In this document: positions 50,953 through 63,559 of the stretch, one piece after another
How the letters are laid out: every line of letters starts with the position of its first letter
How positions within the stretch are numbered: position 1 is the stretch's first letter
From: Clostridia bacterium
GTDB lineage: Bacteria > Bacillota > Clostridia > RGIG6154
NCBI GenBank assembly: GCA_017626145.1
Contig: JAGAJK010000034.1
Span: forward strand, 1 to 64,000
Direction of reading: 5' to 3'
Length of the DNA: 64,000 nucleotides
Notes under the pieces: model-generated
Told to the model about the DNA's origin: nothing
What the model saw: the letters and a program-made list of their open reading frames with translations, nothing else
Database searches by the model: none
Position numbers and translations under genes: made by a program

Positions 50953-51528
50953 ATGCTTAATTACATATGGGTATTTATGATGGTAGTTTCCTTTATTTGT
51001 GCCATTTTTACAGGTAATATGGAAAATCTTTCACAAGCCGTTTCAAAAGAAGCTATGAACGGTGTTAATTTGATAATAACTTTAGCATCCGGGATGTGCT
51101 TCTGGTCAGGTATATTGAAAATTATGGAAAAAAGCGGGCTTACTTATAAATTCTCCCTATTACTTTCCCCTTTAATCAACATAATTTTTCACGATATCAA
51201 AAATAAAAAAACAAAAAGCCTTATCAATATGAATATTACAAGTAATATATTAGGTCTCGGAAATGCCGCAACCCCCTTTGGAATAAAAGCAATGCAGGCT
51301 CTTGACAAGGAAAACGGTTTTAAAAACACATCAAGTAATTCAATGTGCCGTTTTGTTCTTCTTAATACTGCGTCTATTCAGCTTATTCCTACAACCTTGA
51401 TAACATTAAGAACACTTAAAAACGGAATTTGTGACAGCAGACTTCTTTATTGCATATGGATAAGCTCATTTTCCGCTTGTATATTCGGTATAATTCTATG
51501 TTTTATATGTGAAAGGTTTAAAAAATGA
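50953..51528 (+). CDS. spmA: Spore maturation protein A
   Basis: 191 residues, five or six membrane segments of the nucleoside-recognition (gate) type. SpmA marks are MLNYIWVFMMVVSFICAIFTG, ASGMCFWSGILKIMEKSG and NILGLGNAATPFGIKAMQ. SpmA/SpmB are needed for full spore core dehydration. Start ATG at 50953 after GGTGAT. The stop overlaps spmB by four bases. Confidence 0.92.
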   Translation: MLNYIWVFMMVVSFICAIFTGNMENLSQAVSKEAMNGVNLIITLASGMCFWSGILKIMEKSGLTYKFSLLLSPLINIIFHDIKNKKTKSLINMNITSNILGLGNAATPFGIKAMQALDKENGFKNTSSNSMCRFVLLNTASIQLIPTTLITLRTLKNGICDSRLLYCIWISSFSACIFGIILCFICERFKK

Positions 51529-52034
51529 ATTTTTTTGTTCCTCTTTTTATAGCTTTTACTGTTTTATATGCTTTAATAAAAAAAGAAAACGTATTTTCTT
51601 TATTTTGTGACGGTGTAAAGGACGGTCTTAAAACAACCATAAGTATATTCCCGTCAATTTTAGGTTTAGTAACAGGAGTTGGAATGTTAAAGGCATCAGG
51701 ATTTTTTGATTTATTATCAAAATATTTACTTCCTGTGTGCAATTTATTTGATATTACTGCAGATATAATACCAATGGCAATTTTAAGACCTTTCTCCGGA
51801 AGCGGTTCTTTTTCACTTCTTAACAATATTTTTGAATCAACGGGAGTTAACTCCTTTGCATCACTTTGCGCATCTGTAATGAGCGGAGCAACCGAAACAA
51901 CCTTTTATACACTTGCAGTTTACTATGGTGCAACAGGTGTCACCAAAACACGCCACAACCTGATTTGTTCAGTATCAGCAGACGTTTTTTCCTTTATTTT
52001 GGCGGTTTTAACGGTAAAGCTCTTTTATTTTTAA
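51525..52034 (+). CDS. spmB: Spore maturation protein B
   Basis: 169 residues, about four membrane segments. SpmB features: FCDGVKDGLKTTISIFPSILGLVTGVGML, RPFSGSGSFSLLNNIFESTG and SGATETTFYTLAVYYG. It works with SpmA; the four-base overlap makes a two-gene operon that marks the organism as a spore former. Confidence 0.93.
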   Translation: MNFFVPLFIAFTVLYALIKKENVFSLFCDGVKDGLKTTISIFPSILGLVTGVGMLKASGFFDLLSKYLLPVCNLFDITADIIPMAILRPFSGSGSFSLLNNIFESTGVNSFASLCASVMSGATETTFYTLAVYYGATGVTKTRHNLICSVSADVFSFILAVLTVKLFYF

Positions 52035-52040
52035 TAAAGA

Positions 52041-52088
52041 AAAACAGTGACAGAATCAAATTTTTCCGCCACTGTTTTAAAAAAATGA
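52041..52088. terminator. Terminator between spmB and gyrA
   Basis: AAAACAGTG/CACTGTTTT stem with a 20-base loop, with A and T runs on both sides, between converging genes. Confidence 0.65.
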
Positions 52089-52116
52089 GAAATGTATGAA
52101 AACCCGTTAAATTTTA

Positions 52117-54663
52117 TTATTCGTTTCCGTTTGAAGCTTCTTCAGTTACTTCTACAGTTGTATTTTCTGCTCCTTCGGTATTTTCAATTTCTTCTTCCGG
52201 CTCTTCGTGCTCTGTTTTAGAAATTGAAACAATCTTTTCATCCTCGTCAAGACGCATTAAGATAACACCCTGAGTTGCTCTTCCCATCTTGTTAATACCG
52301 CTTATTGCAGTTCTTATAATAGTACCGCTTGAAGTTATCATCATAATATCTTCATTTTCACCTATTGCGGTAAATCCTGCAAGAGGACCTGTCTTTTCAG
52401 TAATCTTATAAGTCTTAACACCCTTACCTGCTCTTGACTGAACCTTATATTCACTAATATCTGTAATCTTACCGTAACCCTTTTCGGTAACAATAAGCAT
52501 ATCAGAATCACTGCTTACAACCTCACAGCCTATAACAAAGTCATCCTCAGCAAGGTCAATACCACGAACACCGTGAGCTGTTCTGCCCATTGCACGTACA
52601 TCTGTCTCATTAAATCTGATAGATTTGCCGTTTTTGGTTGCAATAAACACTTGCTGTGAGCCATCTGTGAGTGCGACATTCATTAATTCATCATCTTCGT
52701 TAATTGAAATCGCGTACAGACCGCCTTTTCTTGCTGTGTCATATTCCATCAAATCAGTCTTTTTAACAAGACCCTTCTTTGTTACCATTGTAAGGTACTT
52801 GCCATCGATGAATTCCTTAAGAGGAATAATGGTAGTAACCTTTTCATCCTTCATTAAAGGTAATATATTCTGAATTGCAGTACCCTTTGCCTGACGGCTT
52901 GCTTCAGGAATTCTGTATGCCTTTACCTTGTACATTCTTCCGAGAGTTGTGAAGAATAATAAATAATCGTGTGTACTGCAGGTGAAGATATTCTTAACAA
53001 AGTCTTCTTCTCTTGTTGAAAGAGCAGAAATGCCTTTACCGCCACGACGCTGACTCTTATAAGTATCTGTTGTAAGTCTCTTTACATAACCAAAATGTGT
53101 AAGTGTGATAACAACCTGCTCCTGAGCAATTAAATCCTCATAATCAACATCATCGATTGCAGCTTCAATATTCGTTCTTCTTTCATCGCCGTATTTGTCG
53201 GCAATTGCAGAAATTTCTTCTTTTATAATCTCATTAAGTTTACCTTCATCTGAAAGTATAGCTCTGAATTCCTCAACCTTTAACTCAAGCTCATGGAATT
53301 CTTCGTCAATCTTTTCACCGTTCAATCTCTGTAACTGAACAAGACGCATATCAAGCACGCTCTGTGCCTGAATATCGGAAAAACCGAATTTTTCCATAAG
53401 TCTTTCTTTAGCATCGTCGTAAGAATTTCTTATAACGTGAATAACTTCATCAATATTTGCAAGAGCAATTCTTAAACCTTCTAAAATGTGCATTCTTGCA
53501 AGAGCCTTATCAAGGTCAAACTTTGTTCTTCTTGTAACAATCTCCTGCTGGAAAGCAATGTAATTTCTTAAAATTTCCTTTAATGTAAGTACCTTTGGTC
53601 TGCCGTCCTCAATTGCAAGCATATTAATTGAAAAGCTGTCCTGAAGACGTGTAAATTTATAAAGGTGATTTAAAACAACCTGAGGATTTGCATCTCTCTT
53701 TAAATCAATAAGAATCTTAATACCGTCACGCTTTGAAGAAAGGTCACGGATACCACTTATACCTTCGATTTTTTTCTCGTTTGCCAAATCTGCAATTGAT
53801 TTAACAAGAACTGTTTTATTAACCTGATACGGAATTTCTGTGATAACAATAGAAAATCTGTCGTTCTTTGCTTCAATAATTTCAGCTTTTGCACGAACAA
53901 CAACTCTTCCACGACCTGTTTCATAAGCACTTCTTATACCGCTTTTACCCATAATAGTTCCACTTGTTGGAAAATCAGGACCTTTAACATATTCCATTAA
54001 TTCATCAACAGTAATATCAGGGTTATCAATCTGTGCGACAGCAGCAGAAATTACCTCCTTTAAATTATGAGAAGGAATGTTTGTTGCCATACCTACCGCA
54101 ATACCTGAACAACCGTTTACCAGAAGGGTTGGTATTCTTGTAGGAAGAACAACAGGTTCTTTTCTCTTTTCATCAAAGTTAGGAACAAAATCAACTGTAT
54201 TTTTATCAATATCAGCCATCAGCTCGTTTGAGATTTTGCTCATTCTTGCTTCTGTATAACGGTAAGCAGCCGGTGGGTCACCGTCAATCGAACCGAAGTT
54301 ACCGTGACCGTCAACAAGCGGATAACGAAGTGAAAAGTCCTGTGCCATACGTACCAATGCATCGTACGCAGAAGCATCACCGTGTGGATGGTATCTGCCG
54401 ATAACGTTACCAACTGTAGTAGCCGACTTAAAGAACGGCTTATCTGCTGTTAAGTGCTCTTCAAACATAGCATATAAAATTCTTCTGTGAACAGGCTTAA
54501 GACCGTCACGAACATCAGGAAGAGCACGGCTAATGATAACCGACATTGAATAGTCAATAAAAGCTTCCTTCATTCTTTTTTCAATGTCTACATCAATTAT
54601 TGTCTGATATTCAAGATTTTCAACAAAATTTTCATCGTGTTGTATTTCGTTATTATTTTTCAT
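52117..54663 (-). CDS. gyrA: DNA gyrase subunit A
   Basis: 848 residues. Catalytic Tyr136 in AAYRYTEAR, GyrA box QRRGGKG in the C-terminal pinwheel ([13 protein letters not shown]), and an acidic tail ([17 protein letters not shown]). With GyrB it introduces negative supercoils. In the quinolone-contact segment [10 protein letters not shown], Ala97 replaces the usual serine or threonine. It lies 12 bases downstream of gyrB. Confidence 0.97.
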   Translation of the reverse strand: MKNNNEIQHDENFVENLEYQTIIDVDIEKRMKEAFIDYSMSVIISRALPDVRDGLKPVHRRILYAMFEEHLTADKPFFKSATTVGNVIGRYHPHGDASAYDALVRMAQDFSLRYPLVDGHGNFGSIDGDPPAAYRYTEARMSKISNELMADIDKNTVDFVPNFDEKRKEPVVLPTRIPTLLVNGCSGIAVGMATNIPSHNLKEVISAAVAQIDNPDITVDELMEYVKGPDFPTSGTIMGKSGIRSAYETGRGRVVVRAKAEIIEAKNDRFSIVITEIPYQVNKTVLVKSIADLANEKKIEGISGIRDLSSKRDGIKILIDLKRDANPQVVLNHLYKFTRLQDSFSINMLAIEDGRPKVLTLKEILRNYIAFQQEIVTRRTKFDLDKALARMHILEGLRIALANIDEVIHVIRNSYDDAKERLMEKFGFSDIQAQSVLDMRLVQLQRLNGEKIDEEFHELELKVEEFRAILSDEGKLNEIIKEEISAIADKYGDERRTNIEAAIDDVDYEDLIAQEQVVITLTHFGYVKRLTTDTYKSQRRGGKGISALSTREEDFVKNIFTCSTHDYLLFFTTLGRMYKVKAYRIPEASRQAKGTAIQNILPLMKDEKVTTIIPLKEFIDGKYLTMVTKKGLVKKTDLMEYDTARKGGLYAISINEDDELMNVALTDGSQQVFIATKNGKSIRFNETDVRAMGRTAHGVRGIDLAEDDFVIGCEVVSSDSDMLIVTEKGYGKITDISEYKVQSRAGKGVKTYKITEKTGPLAGFTAIGENEDIMMITSSGTIIRTAISGINKMGRATQGVILMRLDEDEKIVSISKTEHEEPEEEIENTEGAENTTVEVTEEASNGNE

Positions 54664-54675
54664 TATTTTTCCTCA

Positions 54676-56607
<1,932 letters not shown>

Positions 56608-57696
56608 CTAAATATCTGAAACTTTTGCATTATCTATATGAATAAGCTTTGTATCCTTTCTTCTTCCGAAGCTGCCTTTATCGGTAGAAGTAATTATAAC
56701 CTGCTTATTTCTTATCTCACTTAAAAAATATCTTCTTCTGTCTGCATCAAGCTCTGATAAAATATCGTCTAAAAGCAAAACAGGATATTCTCCAACCTTT
56801 TCTTTTATATATTCAGCCTGAGCGAGCTTTAAAATAAGGATTGCAGTTCTCTGCTGACCCTGAGACGCATACTCTTTAATTTTTTTGCCGTTAATAAAGA
56901 ATGAAACATCTTCTCTGTGAGGACCGAAAATACTTGTTCTTTCAAGCATTTCCTTTTCTCTTATACGTTCAAGCTTTTTAAGTATTTCCTTTTTTACGTT
57001 TTTTCGGTCTGTATAAGGCACGCAGGGCTCATAAATTATTTCGAATTTATCTTTAGTTAAAGTTACCTGCTTGTGTAAAAGACCTACATTTTCAGAAATA
57101 AATTTATAAAATTTATATCTGTAATAAATTATATCTGCCGCAACCTCTGCTAAATTTTCGTTATAAATATCAAGCATTGCGGAAAAACCCGAAGTATCCT
57201 TTAAAATCAGATTTTTTTGCTTTATAATTTCTTTATATTTAAGTAAACAGTTAAAGTAATTTGGCTTAATCTGTGAAATTGCAATGTCGGTAAATCTTCT
57301 TCTTTCTGAAGGACCCTCCTTTATAACTGAAAAATCCTCAGGAGAAAATAAAACTGCGTTGAATTTACCTATTAAATCGGAATTTCTTGCTGTTTTTATA
57401 TCATTTACCCTTATTTTTCTGTTCTGATTTTTAGAAAGAACAATTGATGCATTAAAATCTCTGTCTTTATTTTCAAAATCCATTTCGAGTCTTGCAAACT
57501 CGCATCCGTCCTTAATCATTTCAAAGTCGTGATTGACTCTGTGAGATTTTAAAGAAGCAAACATATAAACAGCTTCAACAATATTCGTTTTTCCCTGACC
57601 GTTATTTCCGTAAATATAATTTATTTCAGGAGAAAATTCAAGCTCTAAACCTTCATAATTACGGAAATTTTCAAGCTTAATCTTTTTCACTAACAT
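56608..57696 (-). CDS. recF: DNA replication and repair protein RecF
   Basis: 362 residues. Walker A GNNGQGKTNIVEA (about residues 30-42), signature YASQGQQRTAILILKLAQ and Walker B PVLLLDDILSELD. RecF helps load RecA at gaps. It overlaps the RemB-like gene by 20 bases and has no strong ribosome binding site, so translation is probably coupled. Confidence 0.95.
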   Translation of the reverse strand: MLVKKIKLENFRNYEGLELEFSPEINYIYGNNGQGKTNIVEAVYMFASLKSHRVNHDFEMIKDGCEFARLEMDFENKDRDFNASIVLSKNQNRKIRVNDIKTARNSDLIGKFNAVLFSPEDFSVIKEGPSERRRFTDIAISQIKPNYFNCLLKYKEIIKQKNLILKDTSGFSAMLDIYNENLAEVAADIIYYRYKFYKFISENVGLLHKQVTLTKDKFEIIYEPCVPYTDRKNVKKEILKKLERIREKEMLERTSIFGPHREDVSFFINGKKIKEYASQGQQRTAILILKLAQAEYIKEKVGEYPVLLLDDILSELDADRRRYFLSEIRNKQVIITSTDKGSFGRRKDTKLIHIDNAKVSDI

Positions 57697-58477
57697 AATA
57701 GCCTAAGTTTTCTTCTTCCTTTATTCTTTTATAAAGAGTATGAGGGGTAAATTCCGAAACGTATATATAAAGACGTGTTTTTTTAGGATAATATACCTTT
57801 TTTCCGTAAAGAAAAATTTTACCGAAGCCTAAAACGTAGCTTATCCCTTCTCTTTCCTCTATTGCTTTTGCTTCCTCTTCTCCGTATTCAACAGTTGTAT
57901 GAACACGAAACGCTTCAACCATCCTGCATTTTTCATATAAGTTATACTCAGGAAGAATTTTTTCTATTTCTTCTAAGGTTGCACCGCCGAAAAATTCAGA
58001 ATCGAAAAACAACTCTTCAATTGTTTCTCCGGTTTCTATATAAATCGCATCATAAAGATTAAAATGTGATTTAATACCCGGAAATCTTTGCTCAACCAAA
58101 AGATCAACTCTGTTTATTTCACTTTCGGAAATTTTACCTATGATTCTTTCATAGTTTCCCCTTCCTTTGGTGCTTTCCTCTTCAAAAAGCTCCTCATCGC
58201 TTAAATAAAACTCTCCGCCTTTTAAAAATCTTTCATCATCTGTGACATTTATTTTTTCAAGGCTTTCCTTAATTTCTTCCTCATCGTCAATTCCCTTAAG
58301 GACAAAAACGCAGCTCTGAGGAAAAAACTGCTCTTCAGGGTTTTCAATGTAACCCTTTTCTATAAACGAATCAATATAATCCTGACCTTTTTTAAAAGAA
58401 GTAAGTCTTTCAAAATCGGTTATTGCAATTATATCTTCAATTCTTACTACATTACCTCTTCCTAAATGAAGATACAT
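57677..58477 (-). CDS. RemB-like (DUF370) protein with a large internal insertion
   Basis: 266 residues. Residues 1-60 (MYLHLGRGNVVRIEDIIAITDFE ... QSCVFVLKG) match the start of RemB/YaaB, an 80-90 residue protein. The RemB ending appears only at the C terminus (RLYIYVSEFTPHTLYKRIKEEE). About 170 acidic residues with no recognised domain lie between. Position between dnaN and recF is where small RemB or S4-domain genes sit in relatives. RemB is linked to matrix gene control and DNA binding in Bacillus; whether the insert changes that is unknown. Confidence 0.65.
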   Translation of the reverse strand: MYLHLGRGNVVRIEDIIAITDFERLTSFKKGQDYIDSFIEKGYIENPEEQFFPQSCVFVLKGIDDEEEIKESLEKINVTDDERFLKGGEFYLSDEELFEEESTKGRGNYERIIGKISESEINRVDLLVEQRFPGIKSHFNLYDAIYIETGETIEELFFDSEFFGGATLEEIEKILPEYNLYEKCRMVEAFRVHTTVEYGEEEAKAIEEREGISYVLGFGKIFLYGKKVYYPKKTRLYIYVSEFTPHTLYKRIKEEENLGYYVSEKD

Positions 58478-58485
58478 ACTAATTC

Positions 58486-59595
58486 CTACTTTCTAAGTCT
58501 TACAGGAAGGATTACATAAAGGAACTTATCTCCTTCAAGGGGAGTAATAACCAAAGGACTGAGAGGTGTTGAAAACTCTAAAAATACCTCGTCATCATCG
58601 CAGGCAGAAAAAGCATCAACAAGATACTGATTAGTAAAGCCTATTTCAAGGTCATCACCGTATAAAACATCAACATTTGTTTCATCGTGAACCTTACCTG
58701 TAAGTGTTGCACAGTCAATTGTAATAATTCCGCCGCTTAAATTAAGTCTTACAGGGCTTTTTACCTTCTCATTGAAAATAATAGGCTGAACTCTGTTAAA
58801 GGTGTTACGCATTTTTCTTATATCCGCTCTTACCTTTGTAGAAGACTGAACCTCAATAATTTTATCGTAATTAATGTATTCGCCGTCAATAACTCTTGAA
58901 ATAAGCTTACAGCCGCCGAATTCAAACATAAGAAATCTTTTTGAAGGGAAAATTTCAACCTCTCCCTCATCACCTGCAATCTTTAAAAATTCGTTAAGAG
59001 TTTTGAAAGGAACAACAAATTTAGTTACACCGTCGTTACGGATAAACTTTTCTTTTCTTATTGCAATTCTGTGATTATCAAGAGCAACAACATTTAAAGT
59101 ATCTTCAATAACACGGAATAATTCACCTGTAAGAGTCTGACGGAATTCGCTTTTGCTTGTTGCAAAAATAGTCTGTCTTATCATACTTTTTAAAACAGGG
59201 GTTTCCATAACGATGCTTGAATTGATTTCAAAATCAAACGGGTCAGGAAATTCATCGGCATTAATACCTGAAATTTCGAAAACAGAAAGACCTGAAGTGA
59301 TTTTTGCCACATTTTTTTCATTTGTTTCAAATTCAACAGTTTCTCCGCCTGTTTTTCTTATAATATCAGAGAACATACGGCAGTTTAAAACTATTTTACC
59401 GCATTCTGCAACCTCTGCCTCAAATTTTGCTTCAATAGCAATTTCCAGGTCATTACCTGTTAATACAACGCAATCTTTGAATGCGTTAATCATAATACCC
59501 TCCATAACAGGAAGTGAGGATTTTGGAGGTACTGCCTTTTCTGCCTTTGATACAGCGGAAACTATATCTTCTCTTTTGCAGGAAAATTTAATCAT
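58486..59595 (-). CDS. dnaN: DNA polymerase III beta subunit (sliding clamp)
   Basis: 369 residues, the standard three-domain clamp. It begins MIKFSCKREDIVSAVSKAEKAVPPKS and ends PLVITPLEGDKFLYVILPVRLRK, with the partner-binding pocket at the C terminus. It follows dnaA across the origin region. AAAGGAAC precedes the ATG. Confidence 0.96.
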   Translation of the reverse strand: MIKFSCKREDIVSAVSKAEKAVPPKSSLPVMEGIMINAFKDCVVLTGNDLEIAIEAKFEAEVAECGKIVLNCRMFSDIIRKTGGETVEFETNEKNVAKITSGLSVFEISGINADEFPDPFDFEINSSIVMETPVLKSMIRQTIFATSKSEFRQTLTGELFRVIEDTLNVVALDNHRIAIRKEKFIRNDGVTKFVVPFKTLNEFLKIAGDEGEVEIFPSKRFLMFEFGGCKLISRVIDGEYINYDKIIEVQSSTKVRADIRKMRNTFNRVQPIIFNEKVKSPVRLNLSGGIITIDCATLTGKVHDETNVDVLYGDDLEIGFTNQYLVDAFSACDDDEVFLEFSTPLSPLVITPLEGDKFLYVILPVRLRK

Positions 59596-59858
59596 GGTAA
59601 CTGTTCCTTTCGTTTAAAAAAATCCACTCTAACTTACGAAAAAAGTCAGAAAAATATATATATTTATTCTTATTCACAGCAGTCGTCGTAGTATAGGCTG
59701 TTTAAATGTGGAAAAGATACAAATTTGTTTTATTCAAAGGGAAAATCTGTGTGTAAAAGAAGTGGATAAATGATAAAAATTATCAACGTAAATTTTCAGT
59801 AAACATTTTCCACACCGTTTTACCAACTTATCAACACGAAATTGTTGATAAATGTCAA
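59596..59858. other. Chromosomal replication origin region (oriC)
   Basis: The dnaA-dnaN gap. DnaA-box-like 9-mers: TTATTCACA 59670-59678, TGTGGAAAA 59707-59715, AGTGGATAA 59761-59769, TTATCAACG 59780-59788, TTTTCCACA 59806-59814, TTATCAACA 59828-59836 and TGTTGATAA 59843-59851. Most differ from TTATCCACA by one or two bases. An AT-only stretch at 59651-59668 next to the first box is the probable unwinding element. Synteny with other Firmicutes supports the call. Confidence 0.88.
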
Positions 59859-61199
59859 TTACTGATTTTCAAGAACATTAACAATATCTTCTACCATAGA
59901 TTTAAGAGGCGAATTTTTTTCAATATCGTCACTTATTTTATTGATTGCATAAAGAACCGTAGAATGGTCACGTCCGAATTCCTGACCTATTGTAACGGAT
60001 GTGGCATCAGCAACCTTTTCAGAGCATATGTACATACAAATCTGTCTCGGATTAACAAATTCCTTTCTTTTGCTCTTTCCGAGTAAATTATCAAGAGTAA
60101 TATGGAAGTAATCAGCAACTGCCTTTTCAACCATTTTGTAAGTAATATTAAGCTCTTTTGCAGGGGTAAGGTAATTTTTAAGAATTTCACCTGCACGTTT
60201 TTCATTTATTTCAAGCTCCTTGTTGATTCTTGCAAATGCGTGAATTTTATTAAGAGCACCTTCAAGATCACGAATGTTTGAAAAAACGTTATCCGCAATA
60301 AAGGTAAATATTTTTTCATCAACAAAAAGATTTTCTTTCTCTGCCTTTTGCTGAAGAATGGCAAGTCTTGTTTCAAAATCGGGTGGGTTAATTTCTATAT
60401 TAAGACCCATATTGAATCTTGAAATAAGTCTTTCTTCAATATCGTTAATTTCGCTTGGCGGACGGTCGGAAGTTAAAACTATCTGTTTTCCGTTGTCGTA
60501 CAAATCGTTAAAGGTGTGGAAAAATTCTTCAATAGTTGAATATTTTCCTGATATAAACTGAATATCGTCAACTATTAAAATATCAGCATTTCTGTATTTT
60601 TCACGGAAAACGTGAGTTCTTTTTTCCTTTAAAGATGTGATAAATTCATTTGTATATTTTTCCGCCGAAACGTAAATAACCTTTCTTTCGGGAGCATACA
60701 TTCTTGAAAAATTCACAATAGCGTGGCAAAGGTGGGTTTTACCCAAACCTGCACCTGCACAAAGAAATAATGGGTTTAAATACTTTGAACCGGGAGACTC
60801 AGCTGCAGAAAGTGCATAAGCGTGAGCAAAGCGGTTTGACTGACCTACTATAAAATTTTCGAATGTATAATTTTCATTGATTTTAGTTTCTTCTTTGAAA
60901 TAAGAAATTTCGTCCTTTAAAAGCTCATCCTCTGACGGAGCCGTTTCCTCCGGAAGAAGAACACAAAGCTTATAGACGTTTTTTGTTACACGGTTAGCCG
61001 CATCCGAAATTAAAGAAACATATCTTTCTGATATAGAATTTTTAACTAAAGTATTAGGTGTCCATAAATATAAAATTCTTTCACCGAATTTTACTTTATA
61101 AATAGGCTTAATCCATGTATCAAACAAAACCTGGGGTATAAGTCCGGAATTTTTTATTCTTTCACAGACTTCACTCCATAATGCTTCATGGTTATCCAT
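59859..61199 (-). CDS. dnaA: Chromosomal replication initiator DnaA
   Basis: 446 residues. Domain I at the N terminus, AAA+ domain with Walker A CAGAGLGKTHLCHAI and Walker B DILIVDDIQFI, arginine-finger region RLISRFNMGL, and domain IV with signature GRDHSTVLYAINKI. It opens oriC, located just downstream of its own gene. GGAGG lies ahead of the ATG. A TTATCACA-like box in the upstream region may give autoregulation. Confidence 0.98.
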   Translation of the reverse strand: MDNHEALWSEVCERIKNSGLIPQVLFDTWIKPIYKVKFGERILYLWTPNTLVKNSISERYVSLISDAANRVTKNVYKLCVLLPEETAPSEDELLKDEISYFKEETKINENYTFENFIVGQSNRFAHAYALSAAESPGSKYLNPLFLCAGAGLGKTHLCHAIVNFSRMYAPERKVIYVSAEKYTNEFITSLKEKRTHVFREKYRNADILIVDDIQFISGKYSTIEEFFHTFNDLYDNGKQIVLTSDRPPSEINDIEERLISRFNMGLNIEINPPDFETRLAILQQKAEKENLFVDEKIFTFIADNVFSNIRDLEGALNKIHAFARINKELEINEKRAGEILKNYLTPAKELNITYKMVEKAVADYFHITLDNLLGKSKRKEFVNPRQICMYICSEKVADATSVTIGQEFGRDHSTVLYAINKISDDIEKNSPLKSMVEDIVNVLENQ

Positions 61200-61307
61200 T
61201 TTTTCCTCCGTAACAAATAAAAATTTAATGTGATAAATATCGATATTTATACTCCTCTATTATACCATAAAAATTACAAAAATTCAATAAAAATATTTCG
61301 TAAAACT

Positions 61308-61345
61308 CAAAAAAATGCACTTATTTTAAAATAAGTGCATTTTTA
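61308..61345 (-). terminator. Terminator of the YycI-like gene
   Basis: AATGCACTTATT/AATAAGTGCATT stem with a four-base loop. On the complement it is followed by TTTTT. Confidence 0.8.
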
Positions 61346-61408
61346 GTAAAATAGATTAAAATATATGATTTTTGAAAATAAAGGGTATTTTTAATTTACT
61401 GAATAAAA

Positions 61409-62239
61409 TCAGTCATTTTCAAGCAATTTTCCGTCGATTAAATCGAAGTAATAAATTTCACCCGATTTAAGAGTAATTTTTATAGAAGGAATAACCGAAA
61501 AGGTTGCATATTCCTGGCGTGGATTAAAGTAACCCTCTTTAATGGAAGAAATATAAATTTTTTCATCTGTTTCTTTTAAGTTTGAAAAACGTATTAAAAT
61601 TTCTTCCTTTGTTTTAAGATTCGGATTTTCCGAATCAAAGGAATGAATTGAATATATTCCTCCTTTTATTTTTACAATGGAATTATCTTTAACATAAACA
61701 CCCAGCGGAGAATTAAGAAGCTCCTTTTCATAAAAAATATGAGAATAATTAACTGAAAAAGCTCCGTTTTTATCCTTCAAGGTCTCTTTATATTTAAGCT
61801 TTTCAACAGAAAAGCCCGAATTTTTCAGTATTGAAATAATTTCCTTAGGTAAAGCTGAGTCATTGACATTTTTTGACAGAGTTATACCTTTTGACGGAAT
61901 AAAGCAGAACTCACCGCTTTCAAAAGTCATTTTTCCCTTTTGTGAAGAATAAGTTCCCTCTTCATCAACCTTAAATTCACCTAAAATAAGATTTGCAAAA
62001 TAATCCTTGTCACCTGAAAGGTTTTTAAGGGTGAGGTTAAAAAATTTACTCTGATTTAAAATTGTTTCATCCGTCTCAATAAAAATGTTTCTTTCCTCTA
62101 AAAGCTTTGTTACCTTTTCGTAGCTGTCATTTTTAAAAAATGGGTTTGATGAAGAATTAACAAGCAGTGAATATAACAGGAAAATATCAACTGCCAGAAA
62201 CATAATTATAAGAAACGTCTTTGCCTTTGAAAAATTCAT
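61409..62239 (-). CDS. YycI-like membrane-anchored protein
   Basis: 276 residues. MNFSKAKTFLIIMFLAVDIFLLYSLL closely follows the YycI N terminus (short basic start, single helix, DIFL). The extracytoplasmic part ends SIKITLKSGEIYYFDLIDGKLL, as in YycH/YycI domains. In Bacilli YycI restrains the WalK kinase. Here it lies between pfp (3-base gap) and dnaA. A second related protein is at 49.5 kb. Confidence 0.72.
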   Translation of the reverse strand: MNFSKAKTFLIIMFLAVDIFLLYSLLVNSSSNPFFKNDSYEKVTKLLEERNIFIETDETILNQSKFFNLTLKNLSGDKDYFANLILGEFKVDEEGTYSSQKGKMTFESGEFCFIPSKGITLSKNVNDSALPKEIISILKNSGFSVEKLKYKETLKDKNGAFSVNYSHIFYEKELLNSPLGVYVKDNSIVKIKGGIYSIHSFDSENPNLKTKEEILIRFSNLKETDEKIYISSIKEGYFNPRQEYATFSVIPSIKITLKSGEIYYFDLIDGKLLEND

Positions 62240-62242
62240 ATA

Positions 62243-63445
62243 TTACCTTCTTATAACTTTAATAACGCCGTTTTCAAAAATCGGCTGTGTTTCACCTTCA
62301 ATAAGTGGCTTAAGATAATTTACCGCATCAATTGTAAGAGATGCATCCTCTATCCATTCAAGGGGAACACATTTTTCCTTGTTTGCGGCATTTTCAATGC
62401 TTTCACTTTCAATTCTGATGGTATAAGGACCTTTTTTCTTTCTCTTGAACACCATCATTTCGCCTGTATGACCCATTAAAGCAAAGGAAACAGCTTCCTT
62501 TCCTATTTTAAAGGATTCTTCAATATCTGTTTTTGAAGCAATGTGTGAGGCACATCTCTGACTTACATTAACCTCAACACCACGTGCTTTTATTTTCAGT
62601 CTGTCACGTACTAAGTTTTCAAGAACCTTTGCAGTACCGCTAAGGCACTTATGTCCGAAATTATCCACAAGACCGCTTGATGCTTCCTCACAGATAAATT
62701 CACCGTCGGCATTTTTGATACCCTCGGAAACGCAGATAATTACGTTACCCTCACGGTCTGAAATTTCCTTTACCTTTTTAATAAAATCTTCAGTATCAAA
62801 GGGTACTTCGGGAAGGTAAATAAGGTGTGGAGCATTTGTACCCTCATCCTTTGCAAGAACTGATGCTGCCGTAAGCCAGCCTGCGTGACGACCCATAATT
62901 TCAATAATTGTTGCACTTTTAAGGTCGTAAACACTACTGTCACAGCAAATTTCACGGACAGTATTTGCAATATATTTTGCCGCACTTCCGAAACCGGGAG
63001 TGTGGTCGGTGCAGGGCAAGTCATTATCTATTGTTTTAGGCACGCCCATAACCTTAACATCAGAATTTATTTTTTCTGCGTATTTTGATAATTTCAAAAC
63101 GGTATCCATAGAATCGTTACCGCCTATGTAAAAGAAATATTTAATATCGTTATTTTCAAATACCTTAAAAATTTTCTGAAAAATTTCTTCGCTGTCGGAG
63201 GGTAATTTGTATCTGCAGGAGCCAAGATATGAGGATGGTGTCTGTAATAAGATATTTAAATTTTCATGACTGTCGAACTTTTCATTTAAAACAACTAAAT
63301 TTTCGTTTATAACTCCTTCAATACCGTTTACGGCACCGTAAATTTTATCAATGCTTGAAAGAAGCGCACCGTGAATAACACCGGCAAGAGTAGCATTTAT
63401 AGCGGCGGTAGGACCGCCTGACTGAGCAACAATACAGTTTGCCAT
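62243..63445 (-). CDS. pfp: Phosphofructokinase, probably pyrophosphate-dependent
   Basis: 400 residues. Start IVAQSGGPTAAINATL; phosphoryl-donor loop GGNDSMDT (residues 108-115) and MGVPKTIDND (133-142). The Lys in PKTIDND, in place of Gly in ATP enzymes (PGTIDND), and Asp111 in GGND mark use of pyrophosphate as donor. It phosphorylates fructose-6-phosphate reversibly, saving ATP. AAAGGTTC precedes the ATG. Next gene downstream is yycI-like. Confidence 0.88.
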   Translation of the reverse strand: MANCIVAQSGGPTAAINATLAGVIHGALLSSIDKIYGAVNGIEGVINENLVVLNEKFDSHENLNILLQTPSSYLGSCRYKLPSDSEEIFQKIFKVFENNDIKYFFYIGGNDSMDTVLKLSKYAEKINSDVKVMGVPKTIDNDLPCTDHTPGFGSAAKYIANTVREICCDSSVYDLKSATIIEIMGRHAGWLTAASVLAKDEGTNAPHLIYLPEVPFDTEDFIKKVKEISDREGNVIICVSEGIKNADGEFICEEASSGLVDNFGHKCLSGTAKVLENLVRDRLKIKARGVEVNVSQRCASHIASKTDIEESFKIGKEAVSFALMGHTGEMMVFKRKKKGPYTIRIESESIENAANKEKCVPLEWIEDASLTIDAVNYLKPLIEGETQPIFENGVIKVIRR

Positions 63446-63559
63446 TTTATCAGAACCTTTCTTTTGTTATACTTATATAATACACTAAAATAAAAGAAAA
63501 AACAATACCGATATTGACTAAAGATATATAAAATGTTAAAATAAAAACAGGTGAAGAAG

